The position numbers and the translations under genes were made by a program. A stretch of 64,000 bases of DNA from Pelagicoccus enzymogenes (GTDB lineage: Bacteria > Verrucomicrobiota > Verrucomicrobiia > Opitutales > Opitutaceae). Of this stretch, positions 41,857 to 51,452 are shown one piece after another (the first letter of the stretch is position 1; the number at the start of each line of letters is the position of its first letter). Location of the stretch: positions 62,001-126,000 of the forward strand of contig NZ_JACYFG010000040.1 in assembly GCF_014803405.1 (NCBI RefSeq). The letters are read 5' to 3'. Below the pieces are notes generated by a model. The model was given only the letters and a program-made list of their open reading frames with translations, was not told the origin of the DNA and ran no database searches.

Positions 41857-42639
41857 ATGGACGCGACCAATACCCTTGTCGCCCTCCACGCCCTGACCGC
41901 GCTCATCGTCACTTTCGGCTCCGGCTGGGCTGCCGCCACTTGGTTCAACGAGCTCGTCTATTCGGCCGCGGCGGTAAAAGACCTTCGCATCTGGACCCTG
42001 CTTACCTACCCCTTCGTGCACGGCATCGACCTCTGGTTCGCTATCGGTCTCTACTTCTTCTGGCGTTTCGGCGGTGAGGTGGAAAACCTTCTGGGCACCA
42101 GAAAGTTTATCTGGCTCTACGCCGCCCTGACAGCCCTGCCAGCATTGGGACTGCTCGCCCTTTCACCCCTCATCGGCGACCTTCCGCTCATCGGCGAAGG
42201 CAGCGTGCACTTCGCCATCTTCGTGGGCTTCGCCCTCATCTATCCTAGCGCCCCCATGTGGTTCAACATCCAGGTCAAATGGTTCGTCCTGCTGATCGTT
42301 GGCGTGCAAACCTTGCAGTACCTTGGCTACAAGTCCTGGGGCAACCTCGCCGCCCTCTGGCTCTCGATCCTAACCGCCTTCATCATCTTGCACCTCGAGG
42401 GCGTACGTAGTTGCCACGCCATGACGGATTGGATTCAGGCCAAGCTAAACATCAAGATCGTCACCAAATCCAAAAGTCAGCCATCCCGGAGCAAGAGCGT
42501 CCCCTCCATAACCCGCAGCAAAAAGATCGACGACATCCTCGACAAGATTTCCCGCACCGGCTTCCAGAGCCTCACGGCCGAAGAACGAGCCGCCCTCGAC
42601 GAAAGCAGCTCCCGCTACAGCAACCGCAAAAAACGCTGA
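41857..42639 (+). CDS. Rhomboid-like membrane protein with DUF6576-like tail
   Basis: About 260 aa. Five or six membrane helices (LVALHALTALIVTFG; IWTLLTYPFVHGIDLWFAIGLYFFWRFGGEVENLLGTRKFIWLYAALTALPALGLL) have the rhomboid-like layout, including the L1-loop W-R-type motif and the GxxxLLG pattern. The catalytic GxSG is not present in standard form (GEGSVHFAIFVG), nor is a clear TM6 histidine, so it is probably a pseudo-rhomboid. The cytoplasmic tail (IDDILDKISRTGFQSLTAEERAALDESS) matches the DUF6576 element found after rhomboids in this phylum. The ATG at 41857 follows GGGAAG; an earlier ATG at 41791 lacks one. Confidence 0.75.
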   Translation: MDATNTLVALHALTALIVTFGSGWAAATWFNELVYSAAAVKDLRIWTLLTYPFVHGIDLWFAIGLYFFWRFGGEVENLLGTRKFIWLYAALTALPALGLLALSPLIGDLPLIGEGSVHFAIFVGFALIYPSAPMWFNIQVKWFVLLIVGVQTLQYLGYKSWGNLAALWLSILTAFIILHLEGVRSCHAMTDWIQAKLNIKIVTKSKSQPSRSKSVPSITRSKKIDDILDKISRTGFQSLTAEERAALDESSSRYSNRKKR

Positions 42640-42860
42640 ACAGGAGCGACCGCGGTCCTGGTTCATGCCTTTCCAACCAACCCGCGGCGAGGAGAGATCT
42701 CCCACCATCAGGGCAATCCCCAGCAGCAGTTTTCAAAACTTCGCTAAACGCGCTACGCCCAAGCCACAATCCGACCTTATAGACTCTAAAAGCTGAGTAT
42801 CCCCGCCAAGGCGCCGAATACCTAGGGGTACCAAAATCGGTAATCCCGAACTCAGTTTTT

Positions 42861-45800
42861 ATGGCTCACAAACTTCTGGCGATCCTCCTTACCGCTACGC
42901 TTTCTGCTAGCTCGAACCTACTCCTAGCCGGCTCCAATCCGCCCCACCCCGAAGGCCTCCTGCTGCGAGGATTCGAGTCCGAAGCCGCCTTGAATCGCCG
43001 CGGCGACCAAGCCGTGCTCAACGGCGTGCAAACCACCGTCCGCATCGACGCCGCCGGCGAAGTCAGTTCCTCCGCGTCCGCCGCCGACCTCGCGCCTCTC
43101 GTCGGCTGGTACCGCGACCGCGGCCAATACTACTCCGCCTACGCCGACTTCGGCCCGGGCATCGGCAGCGCCATCGGCTTCACCGACGCCATCAGCTCCG
43201 CAGGCAAGACCCTCACCCTCGACGGCGACGCGTCCAATCCCAGCATCTTTCTCGACGAAACCTACCAAGCCATCCTCACCGTAGCCAAAGCGTACGTCGA
43301 CGCTGGAGTGGACGCCATCCACTACGACACCGCATGGGTCACCCTCGACGCAGGACCCTTCGACGCCGCCACCCTCGTAGCATTCCGCGACTGGCTAAAC
43401 GCCCGCTACGACGAAACCACCCTGCAAAGCTACGTCGACTCCAGCTACGACGATGCCACCTTCGACTACGGGGCCTTCCTGCGATCCGAAGGAGTCACCG
43501 CATCCAACTACGCCACCGCGACCATCGACGGCGTGAAGCTCGGATCCACCAAGCATTGGCGTCTCTGGCAAGCCTTCCTCCGCTACAAGGAACGCGAAGT
43601 CATCGCCACCCTCGTCGACGAGGTGAACACCTACGCCCAGAGCGAGATCGGACGCGAAATCGGCTTCTACTTCAACCGCTACGGTTTCATCAATCGCCCT
43701 GCCGATCGCTGGTTCCTCGCGGAATACGCTTCCGGCGACCTCGGCGAAACCCACTTCGGCGGTCAATCCTGGGAATACGCAGACGGCTACAACCTCGAGC
43801 CCGTCTTCCGCGCCAACCTCAAAACCTACGACAACCGCTTCGAGCCCTGGAACGCTCCGCCCGCCACTAACACCGCCGTACAAAGCCTCTTCCTAGCCGA
43901 ATCCATCGCCAACAACGGCGTCGCCACCTGGGAAGACGCCTACCCCGCCACTGCCCCCATCGCTCGTCTCGCCAAGCAATACGAGGACCAGCTCGACCAC
44001 ACCCCTCTCAGCCAAGCCGCCATCTTCTATCCGCTGGCCACCGCCCTGCACACCGAAACCCTGCAAGTCGGCCCCGACCCTGGGCTTCTCGGCGGCGACC
44101 ACTACTGGTATCTAGGCCTTGGATACATCATGCAAGAGCTTGAGATCAACTACGACGTGGCCTTCGGCGGCGACGGTCTCGGCATGCCCGACACCTTTGC
44201 CACCGAGGATATCAGCGACTACGCAGTCGTCTTCGCCTCGGAAGCCATCCAAGTGACTGACAGCCAGTTCACCGAACTCATGGACTACGTCAACAATGGC
44301 GGAACCCTCATCGTTTCCGGAAGCAACGTCTTCCGCTACGACGCCCTCGGCAATGACAAATCCTCCACCCGCTCCTACGACAGCAAAACCTGGAGCCAGC
44401 TTTTCGGCTCCGTCGGAAACACCAGCATCGGAAGCGGAACCCTCAAGGTCGTCAGCCTCGATCCTTGGGGAAGCACCGGCTACACCGACCAACCGAGCTC
44501 CTCCAACCTCACCACCGCCTTGGCAGGCTTCGAAGCTGCCTTGCCTAGCACCCTCGAGCGCGTCACCAACGCGGCGACGGGCGATGTTCGCGTCCTCAGC
44601 TACGTGGACAGCTCCGACTACTCCCGCGTGTACCAACTCCTCAACTACAGTTTCAACGGATCCGGAACAAGCATCACCTCCCAGAGCAACTTCACGCTCA
44701 CTTTCCCCACTCCAGCCGAATTCCCCAGCCCGACCGAATACCAATCCGAATCGGTCGCCACCTACGTCGCTTCCGCTGACAGCACGCCCACCACCCTCGC
44801 CATCACCGACCTCGAAAACGGTTTCTCCCAAGTCACGATCCCCAGCCTCAACTACTGGGGAATCCTCCGTATCGGATCTGCCATTACAGAACGCGACCAC
44901 CCAAACATCGCCCCTATCGCCTACTTTGACTCTCTCTTCAGCTACGAAGTGTTCAATTCCACAGAAACGCGTAGCCTGACCTATAGCGCCTTCGACGACG
45001 ACGAAATCACCCAACTGCAAGTCTACTACTCAAAGAAAGACACCGGTACGGGCGAGTTCGGAGCTTGGACAGCCGACCAGATTATCGCAGGAAACGGCTC
45101 CAATGAGATCGTCGATGCCTCCGTCGATTATACCCTTCCCTCCGAGGGGCACTTCCGCCTCCAAATAGTCGCCACGGACAGCGACTCAGCGAGCAACGCG
45201 CTCCTCGGCGACGACGCTTTCGACACCGAAGTCGGCTACGACACCACTGCCATGGACCGTAGCAGCCTCGTCGTAACACCGCTGCACGGAACCGCCAGCG
45301 GAGCTGTCATCACCTCTCCCCTCACCCCGAGCTTCACCTTCACGGGACACAGCGACCCCATTTCCGGCTACGGCCAATACAACTGGTCCTGGAACAACGG
45401 GGGCAACACCATCGACGGCGGCGGCAACCCCCTCACCGAAAGTATCACCTTAGACTCTATCCCCGCAATTGTGGAAGGCGAATACGGCGAATACGGCCTT
45501 AGCCTCCGCTTCCAAAACGGAGCTCAGATCTGGGACGATTCAGAAACTGAATACACCCTCATTTACACGATTGCACCCACATACGACGGTGCAGAAGTCA
45601 ACGAATCCACTACCAGCGGATCCAACGTCGACTTCACTCTGGACTATACCAGCGTCTACGGAGACGTATCCATCCAATGGTACAAAGACGACGTCGCCAT
45701 CGACGGGCAAACAGAGGGCACTCTCAGCCTCTTCTCCGTAACCTCCGACGACAACGGCACCTACCACGCCACCATCGCCAACCCAGCGGGCGAAATCACC

Positions 45801-47912
45801 TCCCCCGACTTCAACCTCACCGTAAGCACTCCCCTCGAAGTCACCCAACAGCCCGCAGGAGCCATCCTGAACGAAGGCGAGTCCTTCTCCGTCACCGTGG
45901 AAGCCCGCGGCACCGGTACCCTTAACTACCAATGGACGCTCGAGGGCGTCGACATCCCCGGCGCCACCAGCTCCACCTACAGCGTCAATTCCGCCGTACG
46001 CGCCACTCACCACGGCCACTACCGAGCGCGCATTACCGACGACCTTACCTCCATCACCAGCAACGGAGCCTTCGTGCAAATTAGCAACCAACCCGGCGGC
46101 GGAGGAGGAGGAGGCGGATCTACGCCCACCGCTCCTAGCAATCTGAACGGCAGCGACAACGGCACCGATTCCGTCACCCTCACTTGGCAGGACAACTCTA
46201 ACAACGAGACCGGCTTCGCACTCGAACGCCGCCAACAAGGCACAGACAATTGGATTTCCGTATCCGGAGCCATTCCCACCAACAACACCCAATTCGTGGA
46301 CGCTACCGACATCGGAAACGACACCTACGAATACCGCATCAAAGCCACCGGCAGCTCCGGCGACTCCAGCTATTCAAACGTCGCCGCCGTTAGCCGCTCC
46401 TCCGGTCCAGGACCGCTCGCCGCACCCACCAGCCTCTCCGCCAGCGACAACACCGCTCACGTGAGACTCGAGTGGACCGACAATGCGACCTCAGAAACTG
46501 GATACACCATCGAGTGGAAGCTCCAATCATCCAGCACCTGGCAGGTATTCGCAAACATCGGAGCCAATTCCAACGCCTTCACGCATCCGGTCAACATCGG
46601 CAGCGACACCTACGAATACCGCGTCAAAGCCACCAACAACGGTGAAAGCTCCGACTACTCCAATGTCGCCTCCGTTTCTCGCGAAGGTGGAGGCGGGGGA
46701 GGAGAAATCACTCCGCCAGCCGCCCCCGCCAACCTCGCCGCCGAGGATAAAACCAGCAAGGTAACCCTCACTTGGGACGACCTCTCCAACGACGAAACCG
46801 GCTTCTCCATCCAGCGCCGCAAGCAGGGCGATCAAACCTGGAGCCAGCTCGCCACCACCGCCGCCAACGTCACCACCTACAACGACAACCTCGACATCGG
46901 AACCGACTCCTTCGAATACCGCGTTGCGGCCGACAAGGGCGAAGTCGCATCCGGCTACTCAAACGTAGCGACGGTAAAGCGCGAAGGAGGAGGAGAAATC
47001 ACTCCGCCAGCCGCCCCCGCCAACCTCGCCGCCGAGGACAAAACCAGCAAGGTAACCCTCACTTGGGACGACCTCTCCAACGACGAAACCGGATTCTCCA
47101 TCCAGCGCCGCAAGCAGGGCGATCAAACCTGGAGCCAACTCGCCACCACCGCCGCCAACTCCACCACCTACGACGACAACCTCGACATTGGAACCGACAC
47201 CTTCGAATACCGCGTCGCCGCCGACAAAGGCGAAGTCGCATCCGACTACTCAAACGTAGCGATGGTCTCTCGCCCCGTATCCGGCTCCGACATACATCTG
47301 ATCGCCATCGTGAACGGTCCCGTGAAACTGGAGCTCGATCTCAAAACGACAGATACTGTGGAAACGCTCCGCAACGAGATCGCGAGCGCCTTGCAAGCCT
47401 CCGGCGACGAGCTGCAGATATTTCTCGGTGCCAGCGAACTCGCCACGCCGAGCCAATCCCTCGAAGACGCCGGCTTCGCGGATGGCGACCAATTCACCGT
47501 CACCCGCACCGAGGACAGCGCCAACAGCAACTACACCAGCTGGCAGCTCGCCCACCTCGGCAATACCCGCGAAAACCGCCTCCCGCACGAAGACGCGAAT
47601 CACGACGGAATCGCCAACCTCCTGCACTACGCCTTCGGAAGTTCGCCCACCGAAATCGATCTGGTCGCCAATCACGTGAACATCGAGCTCACCGCAACCG
47701 GGTTCTCCGTAAGCTACCACAGAAACAAAAACGCTAGCGGCATCACCCTCGAAATCGAAAGCTTCAACTTCGAAACGGAAGCCTGGGAAACCCTCAGCTC
47801 CCTCAGCGAGACCACGCAAGACACCGCCGAAGCGCACATCGAGAAAGTCACCGTGCAGTATCCAGTCGCCACCGACGGCCAGCTCATGCTCCGCCTCAAG
47901 ACCGGCTCCTGA
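42861..47912 (+). CDS. 1683-aa exported glycosidase-like protein with Ig, FN3 and ubiquitin-like domains
   Basis: Signal peptide KLLAILLTATLSASSNLLLA. Residues about 30-380 look like a TIM-barrel glycosidase (VDAGVDAIHYDTAWVTLD; EIGFYFNRYGF). About 385-620 is a flavodoxin/GATase-like domain as in GH42-type enzymes (DISDYAVVFASEAIQVTDSQFTELMDYVNNGGTLIVSG). Several Ig-like modules follow (about 690-1085), then a Gly-rich linker and four fibronectin type III repeats (about 1090, 1187, 1281, 1378). The last two repeats are nearly identical, 97-residue units. Residues about 1476-1550 resemble ubiquitin (VETLRNEIASALQASGDELQIFLGASELATPSQSLEDAGFADGDQFTV). A C-terminal Ca-type/beta module (HEDANHDGIANLLHYAFG) ends the protein. 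Probable polysaccharide-degrading surface enzyme. Confidence 0.85.
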   Translation: MAHKLLAILLTATLSASSNLLLAGSNPPHPEGLLLRGFESEAALNRRGDQAVLNGVQTTVRIDAAGEVSSSASAADLAPLVGWYRDRGQYYSAYADFGPGIGSAIGFTDAISSAGKTLTLDGDASNPSIFLDETYQAILTVAKAYVDAGVDAIHYDTAWVTLDAGPFDAATLVAFRDWLNARYDETTLQSYVDSSYDDATFDYGAFLRSEGVTASNYATATIDGVKLGSTKHWRLWQAFLRYKEREVIATLVDEVNTYAQSEIGREIGFYFNRYGFINRPADRWFLAEYASGDLGETHFGGQSWEYADGYNLEPVFRANLKTYDNRFEPWNAPPATNTAVQSLFLAESIANNGVATWEDAYPATAPIARLAKQYEDQLDHTPLSQAAIFYPLATALHTETLQVGPDPGLLGGDHYWYLGLGYIMQELEINYDVAFGGDGLGMPDTFATEDISDYAVVFASEAIQVTDSQFTELMDYVNNGGTLIVSGSNVFRYDALGNDKSSTRSYDSKTWSQLFGSVGNTSIGSGTLKVVSLDPWGSTGYTDQPSSSNLTTALAGFEAALPSTLERVTNAATGDVRVLSYVDSSDYSRVYQLLNYSFNGSGTSITSQSNFTLTFPTPAEFPSPTEYQSESVATYVASADSTPTTLAITDLENGFSQVTIPSLNYWGILRIGSAITERDHPNIAPIAYFDSLFSYEVFNSTETRSLTYSAFDDDEITQLQVYYSKKDTGTGEFGAWTADQIIAGNGSNEIVDASVDYTLPSEGHFRLQIVATDSDSASNALLGDDAFDTEVGYDTTAMDRSSLVVTPLHGTASGAVITSPLTPSFTFTGHSDPISGYGQYNWSWNNGGNTIDGGGNPLTESITLDSIPAIVEGEYGEYGLSLRFQNGAQIWDDSETEYTLIYTIAPTYDGAEVNESTTSGSNVDFTLDYTSVYGDVSIQWYKDDVAIDGQTEGTLSLFSVTSDDNGTYHATIANPAGEITSPDFNLTVSTPLEVTQQPAGAILNEGESFSVTVEARGTGTLNYQWTLEGVDIPGATSSTYSVNSAVRATHHGHYRARITDDLTSITSNGAFVQISNQPGGGGGGGGSTPTAPSNLNGSDNGTDSVTLTWQDNSNNETGFALERRQQGTDNWISVSGAIPTNNTQFVDATDIGNDTYEYRIKATGSSGDSSYSNVAAVSRSSGPGPLAAPTSLSASDNTAHVRLEWTDNATSETGYTIEWKLQSSSTWQVFANIGANSNAFTHPVNIGSDTYEYRVKATNNGESSDYSNVASVSREGGGGGGEITPPAAPANLAAEDKTSKVTLTWDDLSNDETGFSIQRRKQGDQTWSQLATTAANVTTYNDNLDIGTDSFEYRVAADKGEVASGYSNVATVKREGGGEITPPAAPANLAAEDKTSKVTLTWDDLSNDETGFSIQRRKQGDQTWSQLATTAANSTTYDDNLDIGTDTFEYRVAADKGEVASDYSNVAMVSRPVSGSDIHLIAIVNGPVKLELDLKTTDTVETLRNEIASALQASGDELQIFLGASELATPSQSLEDAGFADGDQFTVTRTEDSANSNYTSWQLAHLGNTRENRLPHEDANHDGIANLLHYAFGSSPTEIDLVANHVNIELTATGFSVSYHRNKNASGITLEIESFNFETEAWETLSSLSETTQDTAEAHIEKVTVQYPVATDGQLMLRLKTGS

Positions 47913-48002
47913 CGGCATTCCCGTGCCAGGGGCGAGGTTTACTCCTCGCCCGCGCCAACCCATCCATTTCTCAAAGCCACCTTCCCTTCCAGAAACAACA
48001 AA

Positions 48003-48097
48003 GCCCGCGCCGAGCTAAGCTCAACGCGGGCTTTTTTCGATAGCGGGACTACCCCTAATCCCTATCTGCTATCTATTTTGTATGTTACCCCAAAAAA
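48003..48097 (-). ncRNA. Cassette B: structured 3' RNA module and terminator
   Basis: Same order as module A. Stem GATAGC/GCTATC (48039-48073) encloses GGGATTA-GGGG-TAGTCCC; the terminator is 48003-48032. On the plus strand the same hairpin is followed by six Ts, so it also terminates the 1683-aa gene. Estimated transcript of about 345 nt, ending near 48000. Confidence 0.75.
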
Positions 48098-48147
48098 TTC
48101 TATTCAGGTGGTGCGGCTCGTCCCGAGACGCCCTCCCGAAAGGTCGC

Positions 48148-48318
48148 TTAGTAAGCGCGACCCTTGCTTTCCAAGGCCGCCATGGCGACCAATCCGCCGG
48201 CGACGAGGCCGACTGCTGCGAGAATCCCGGCAGCGGGGATGATCACGGCCGCACCTGCGAGAATCGCAGTGGCTGCGACGGTGGCTTCGATGATCTTAGT
48301 AGTAGTGAGCGTTTTCAT
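48148..48318 (-). CDS. 56-aa hydrophobic peptide B
   Basis: Starts MKTLTTTKIIEATVAATAIL and ends GGLVAMAALESKGRAY; central Pro in VIIPAAGIL. The frame is open to an ATG at 48345 (MSNNKAV...), but that codon lies at or upstream of the expected transcription start for promoter B. Choosing 48318 makes A, B and C exactly 56 aa with gapless alignment. The predicted membrane hairpin and charged C-terminus are the same in all three. A REP-type unit lies in its 3'-UTR (48105-48147). Confidence 0.8.
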   Translation of the reverse strand: MKTLTTTKIIEATVAATAILAGAAVIIPAAGILAAVGLVAGGLVAMAALESKGRAY

Positions 48319-48349
48319 TTTCTTAACTGCTTTGTTGTTGGACATGCTT

Positions 48350-48416
48350 ACTATACGAACAAATCGCCATAATTGGAAATACTTGTTACCTCTACTTTTA
48401 ATAGGAATATCCTATA
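48350..48416 (-). promoter_or_regulatory. Cassette promoter B
   Basis: TATAG-GATATTC-CTATT palindrome (48400-48416), 15 bp, AAGTATTTCCAATTATGGC, CGTATAGT (-10 at 48350-48355). It ends just downstream of the DUF3482 gene on the same strand. Confidence 0.75.
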
Positions 48417-48440
48417 CGAACCCCGCTCTCCTCTCACGGA

Positions 48441-49826
48441 TCAGCCCAAGGCATCGACCAACAACTGACGTAAGGCAGCCCCGCTTGACTCCAAATCCTC
48501 AGCCTTGCCGCCCTTGACCGCCTTCACGAAACGCGTCGCAATCTTTAGCTGCTCCTGCCCCCAGCTGGAGCTCAGCCCCGCCTTTCCGTCCGCGTCATCC
48601 AAGCTCACGCTCGCCTCTTGCCGGGCATGAGCCCAGTTGGAGACGAACTGGGCGTACAGGAAAAATCGATCCAACTGCACGAAAGGAAACTGGTCCGAAA
48701 CGTTCGGCCCTACCGTCACCTTCAAGCCGCCCAGCGGCAGCTGCTTGATCTTGGCCCTCGCCAAATCCTTCCCCTTCCAGAGGGCCGAGCCCGCCCCGAT
48801 CGCAGCTCCCAGCGACGCAAACACGCCAAAGGTGATGCCGCCCGCCGCCAAGTCGGCGCCCACGCCGATCCCCGCTCCCAGCAAGGCTCCCGCGATCGCC
48901 AGTTGTTTCTGGGTCAATCCCAGCGCCTGCCAAGCCCGCTCCGAAAAAAGGTCCTCCGCCAAGATCGAATTTTCCGGCAGTTCCACCGCCACTTTACGCA
49001 CCGCGTAAATGTCCCGCACCTGCTCGCGAAAGCGCTTTTCAATTTTCTCCAGCTTGGATCGATATTCGTCCTCTAAGCGACGCTTCTCCAACTCCGCCCC
49101 GCTCTCATGTTCCAAAAAAGAACTACAGCTGCACCGCAACGCTTGCTCGAGATGCTCCACCATCGCCTCCGCGGCCCGCTCCGTCGAACGTCGCCGGTCC
49201 ATACGAACCAGTTCCACCGCCTCGCTCAAGGCAGGCTCCCAATCTTGGTCGATACTCTTAAGCGCCTCCAAAAGTTCGATACGATCCAAGTAGCGTGCCG
49301 TCTGCGCATTGAAGGTGCGAACCGAATTGAAATGCTGGCGGAACGCCGTCTTCCAACTTTGCAAGAAACGGCTCTCATTCGACTTGGGATTGATGATCGC
49401 CATGCGCGGCTTGGCCGTTAGGCGCAAGATCTCCATCTCTGCCGTGTCCACTGCGGTCATCGGTCGCGAGGCATCCACTACGTAGAGGATGCCAGCCCCC
49501 TCCACGATAGGGCGTAGCAACTCGCAGTCATGATGAAAATCGGGATCGCCACCATGCGTCTCAATAAAACGCTCCACTCGGTCCTCCCCCACACCCTCAT
49601 TTTCCCGAAACCACTGCAAGGTGGCCTGCGGATTCTGAAACCCAGGCGTATCCACAAACTCGATAATCGTACGCTCGCCCGCTTTCAAATCGAAGCGTTG
49701 TTGCTGAACCGTCTCTCCTGGCGTGGGACTGATCGCTACCGCGTCGTTCAAGGAGAGGGTCGCCACGATCGAAGACTTCCCTTCGTTGGGATGGCCGATA
49801 ATTGCAAATCGGGGTAAGCTTTTCAT
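48441..49826 (-). CDS. DUF3482-type GTPase (Era/YfjP-like)
   Basis: 461 aa. GTPase motifs: G1 IIGHPNEGKSSIVATL, G3 FVDTPGFQNP, and G4-like IINPKSNES (replacing the usual NKxD). The middle is a long helical region, and residues about 300-370 contain a hydrophobic pair (LAIAGALLGAGIGVGADLAAGGITFGVFASLGAAIGAGSALWKG), the DUF3482 membrane segment. The C-terminal basic domain ends LLVDALG. It is translationally coupled (ATGA overlap) with the DUF2868 protein upstream; the pair is conserved in many proteobacteria and verrucomicrobia. Probable membrane-linked GTP-dependent regulator; function undefined. Confidence 0.88.
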   Translation of the reverse strand: MKSLPRFAIIGHPNEGKSSIVATLSLNDAVAISPTPGETVQQQRFDLKAGERTIIEFVDTPGFQNPQATLQWFRENEGVGEDRVERFIETHGGDPDFHHDCELLRPIVEGAGILYVVDASRPMTAVDTAEMEILRLTAKPRMAIINPKSNESRFLQSWKTAFRQHFNSVRTFNAQTARYLDRIELLEALKSIDQDWEPALSEAVELVRMDRRRSTERAAEAMVEHLEQALRCSCSSFLEHESGAELEKRRLEDEYRSKLEKIEKRFREQVRDIYAVRKVAVELPENSILAEDLFSERAWQALGLTQKQLAIAGALLGAGIGVGADLAAGGITFGVFASLGAAIGAGSALWKGKDLARAKIKQLPLGGLKVTVGPNVSDQFPFVQLDRFFLYAQFVSNWAHARQEASVSLDDADGKAGLSSSWGQEQLKIATRFVKAVKGGKAEDLESSGAALRQLLVDALG

Positions 49827-51379
49827 ACGGCTGGATTGTCTAGGATTAAATAGGGATCGCCCAAGCGGAGCACAAAGGAACGCCACGCCTCCGCGTACTG
49901 CTTATCCGGATGCAAGGAGATCTCCTCTTCCGCAGAGGCAGGAATTCCCAGCAAAACGATTTTCAGCAAGCTGCGCTTATCAAGTTGAGCCCGCAAGGCT
50001 TTCACTTGACGTTCGATCTCCCGGATCGGCGGCATCCAACTTTCGAATACAAGCGCCAGTTGAACCTCGCTCCCAAGCTCCGCTGCCGCCTCCGCGATCT
50101 TGCCGTTTTGATAAGTTTTCACTTCCATCTTACCTTCCCAAAGCTGCCACCTCTCCGCCAAACGCAATCGCAAGGCTTCCAAGTCGAAAGCTTCGCCCAG
50201 CTCGCTCGAGCAGAGACAGCAGACTCGTCGGATTCGGCTCGCGTCCTCCCCTGTAATCTCCACGCGGGGCTCCAGCCCTTCAGCCCCCTGAGCGACTTTC
50301 TCCGCGTCGAAGCGAGGAGAATCCGGCCTCAAGCGCTGCAGCAAACGTTCCGCCGAGGCATTGCTAAAATCATAGCGGGCCAAGGCCGCACGTAGCTGCC
50401 ACTTGCCCAAAAGATAGAAAAGGATGCGAGGTAAAACCCCATACGTCAGTACGCCAAGAGCCAAAAAACGCCACCATGCCGCGAGGTCCTCGCTTTCCAG
50501 TCCACGTATCCCTTCTTTCAATACGATCCGACTACCCTCGATTTGCTGCAGGTCAGGATAGCCTTTCCCTTCGCCATAGAAAGCAGACCACGGCGCCGCA
50601 ACCCAGCGAACAAGCTGGCTCACCGAATCTGCCTCCGCATTCAAGGTCGTCTGCCAACCGAAAGCTCGGTCCGAGAAAACCACCGATACCAGCAGGGCCG
50701 CAAGCACACCGAAATTAAAAAACAAAGCCGCCGCCTGGATCTTGGAAAAAGCAAGCCACTTGGCAGCGTTTCCATGCAAGGCCAGCGAACGCCGTGCCGC
50801 ACCTGCCCATTCCGCCGCGTCCTGCCGCTGCTGGCCCGACAAGAAGCGAGCCGACAAGCTTTGCAATCTCGAAAAAATCGCCTCCAACACCCAGCGAGTC
50901 GCCCGAAACAAAGGTCCGAAAGCTAGGCGCTCCCGCCAAGTTCGCGGCAAAACGAAAACCATTATCAACCCCGCTGCCAGCAAGGCCTGCAGCAAGACGA
51001 AAACGCTGAAGAAGGCAGAAACGTTGACCGGCGCTTCGCCAGTGTAAGCCAAAGCGCCCGTGGCCGCTGCCAATCCAAGCAGCAAGCCGCCCGCCCCCAG
51101 CAACTGCCCCGCCACCCGCAGCGAGTGCAACACGCTATCCGACGCCAGCTTGATCTCCGGAGCATCCGCCAAGCGAGCCCTCAACCACGCCAAAGCGATC
51201 TCTCGACGCTTCCCACCCGCCAAAACCGAAGCCTCAATCCGCGTCTCCGCATCCTGACGCTTCAAGGTCTGCCAATCCAGGCCCTCGTCTTTCGCCAAAG
51301 CGCACTCGAAGCCCACCAATTCCTCCAAACGCCACTTGGCAGATCCCCCTTTTCCTAAGTCCTTCATCTTCATGCCCAT
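49823..51379 (-). CDS. DUF2868-family membrane protein
   Basis: 518 aa. Three clusters of hydrophobic helices (LLGAGGLLLGLAAATGALA; FFSVFVLLQALLAAGLIMVFVLP; AAALFFNFGVLAALLVSVVFSDRAFGWQTTL, the last highly typical of DUF2868) and a C-terminal cytoplasmic domain (ARYDFSNASAERLLQRLRPDSP; VQLALVFESWMPPIREIERQVKALR). It ends with a stop that overlaps the start of the DUF3482 GTPase. Met3 or Met5 could be the real start. The two proteins probably form a membrane complex with GTPase activity. Confidence 0.9.
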   Translation of the reverse strand: MGMKMKDLGKGGSAKWRLEELVGFECALAKDEGLDWQTLKRQDAETRIEASVLAGGKRREIALAWLRARLADAPEIKLASDSVLHSLRVAGQLLGAGGLLLGLAAATGALAYTGEAPVNVSAFFSVFVLLQALLAAGLIMVFVLPRTWRERLAFGPLFRATRWVLEAIFSRLQSLSARFLSGQQRQDAAEWAGAARRSLALHGNAAKWLAFSKIQAAALFFNFGVLAALLVSVVFSDRAFGWQTTLNAEADSVSQLVRWVAAPWSAFYGEGKGYPDLQQIEGSRIVLKEGIRGLESEDLAAWWRFLALGVLTYGVLPRILFYLLGKWQLRAALARYDFSNASAERLLQRLRPDSPRFDAEKVAQGAEGLEPRVEITGEDASRIRRVCCLCSSELGEAFDLEALRLRLAERWQLWEGKMEVKTYQNGKIAEAAAELGSEVQLALVFESWMPPIREIERQVKALRAQLDKRSLLKIVLLGIPASAEEEISLHPDKQYAEAWRSFVLRLGDPYLILDNPAV

Positions 51380-51452
51380 TACCCCAGATTCTACCCTCGA
51401 GGTAAAGCCCGCGTTACCGCCTATTCAAGGGCAGCCACCCGCTGACCTCGAC

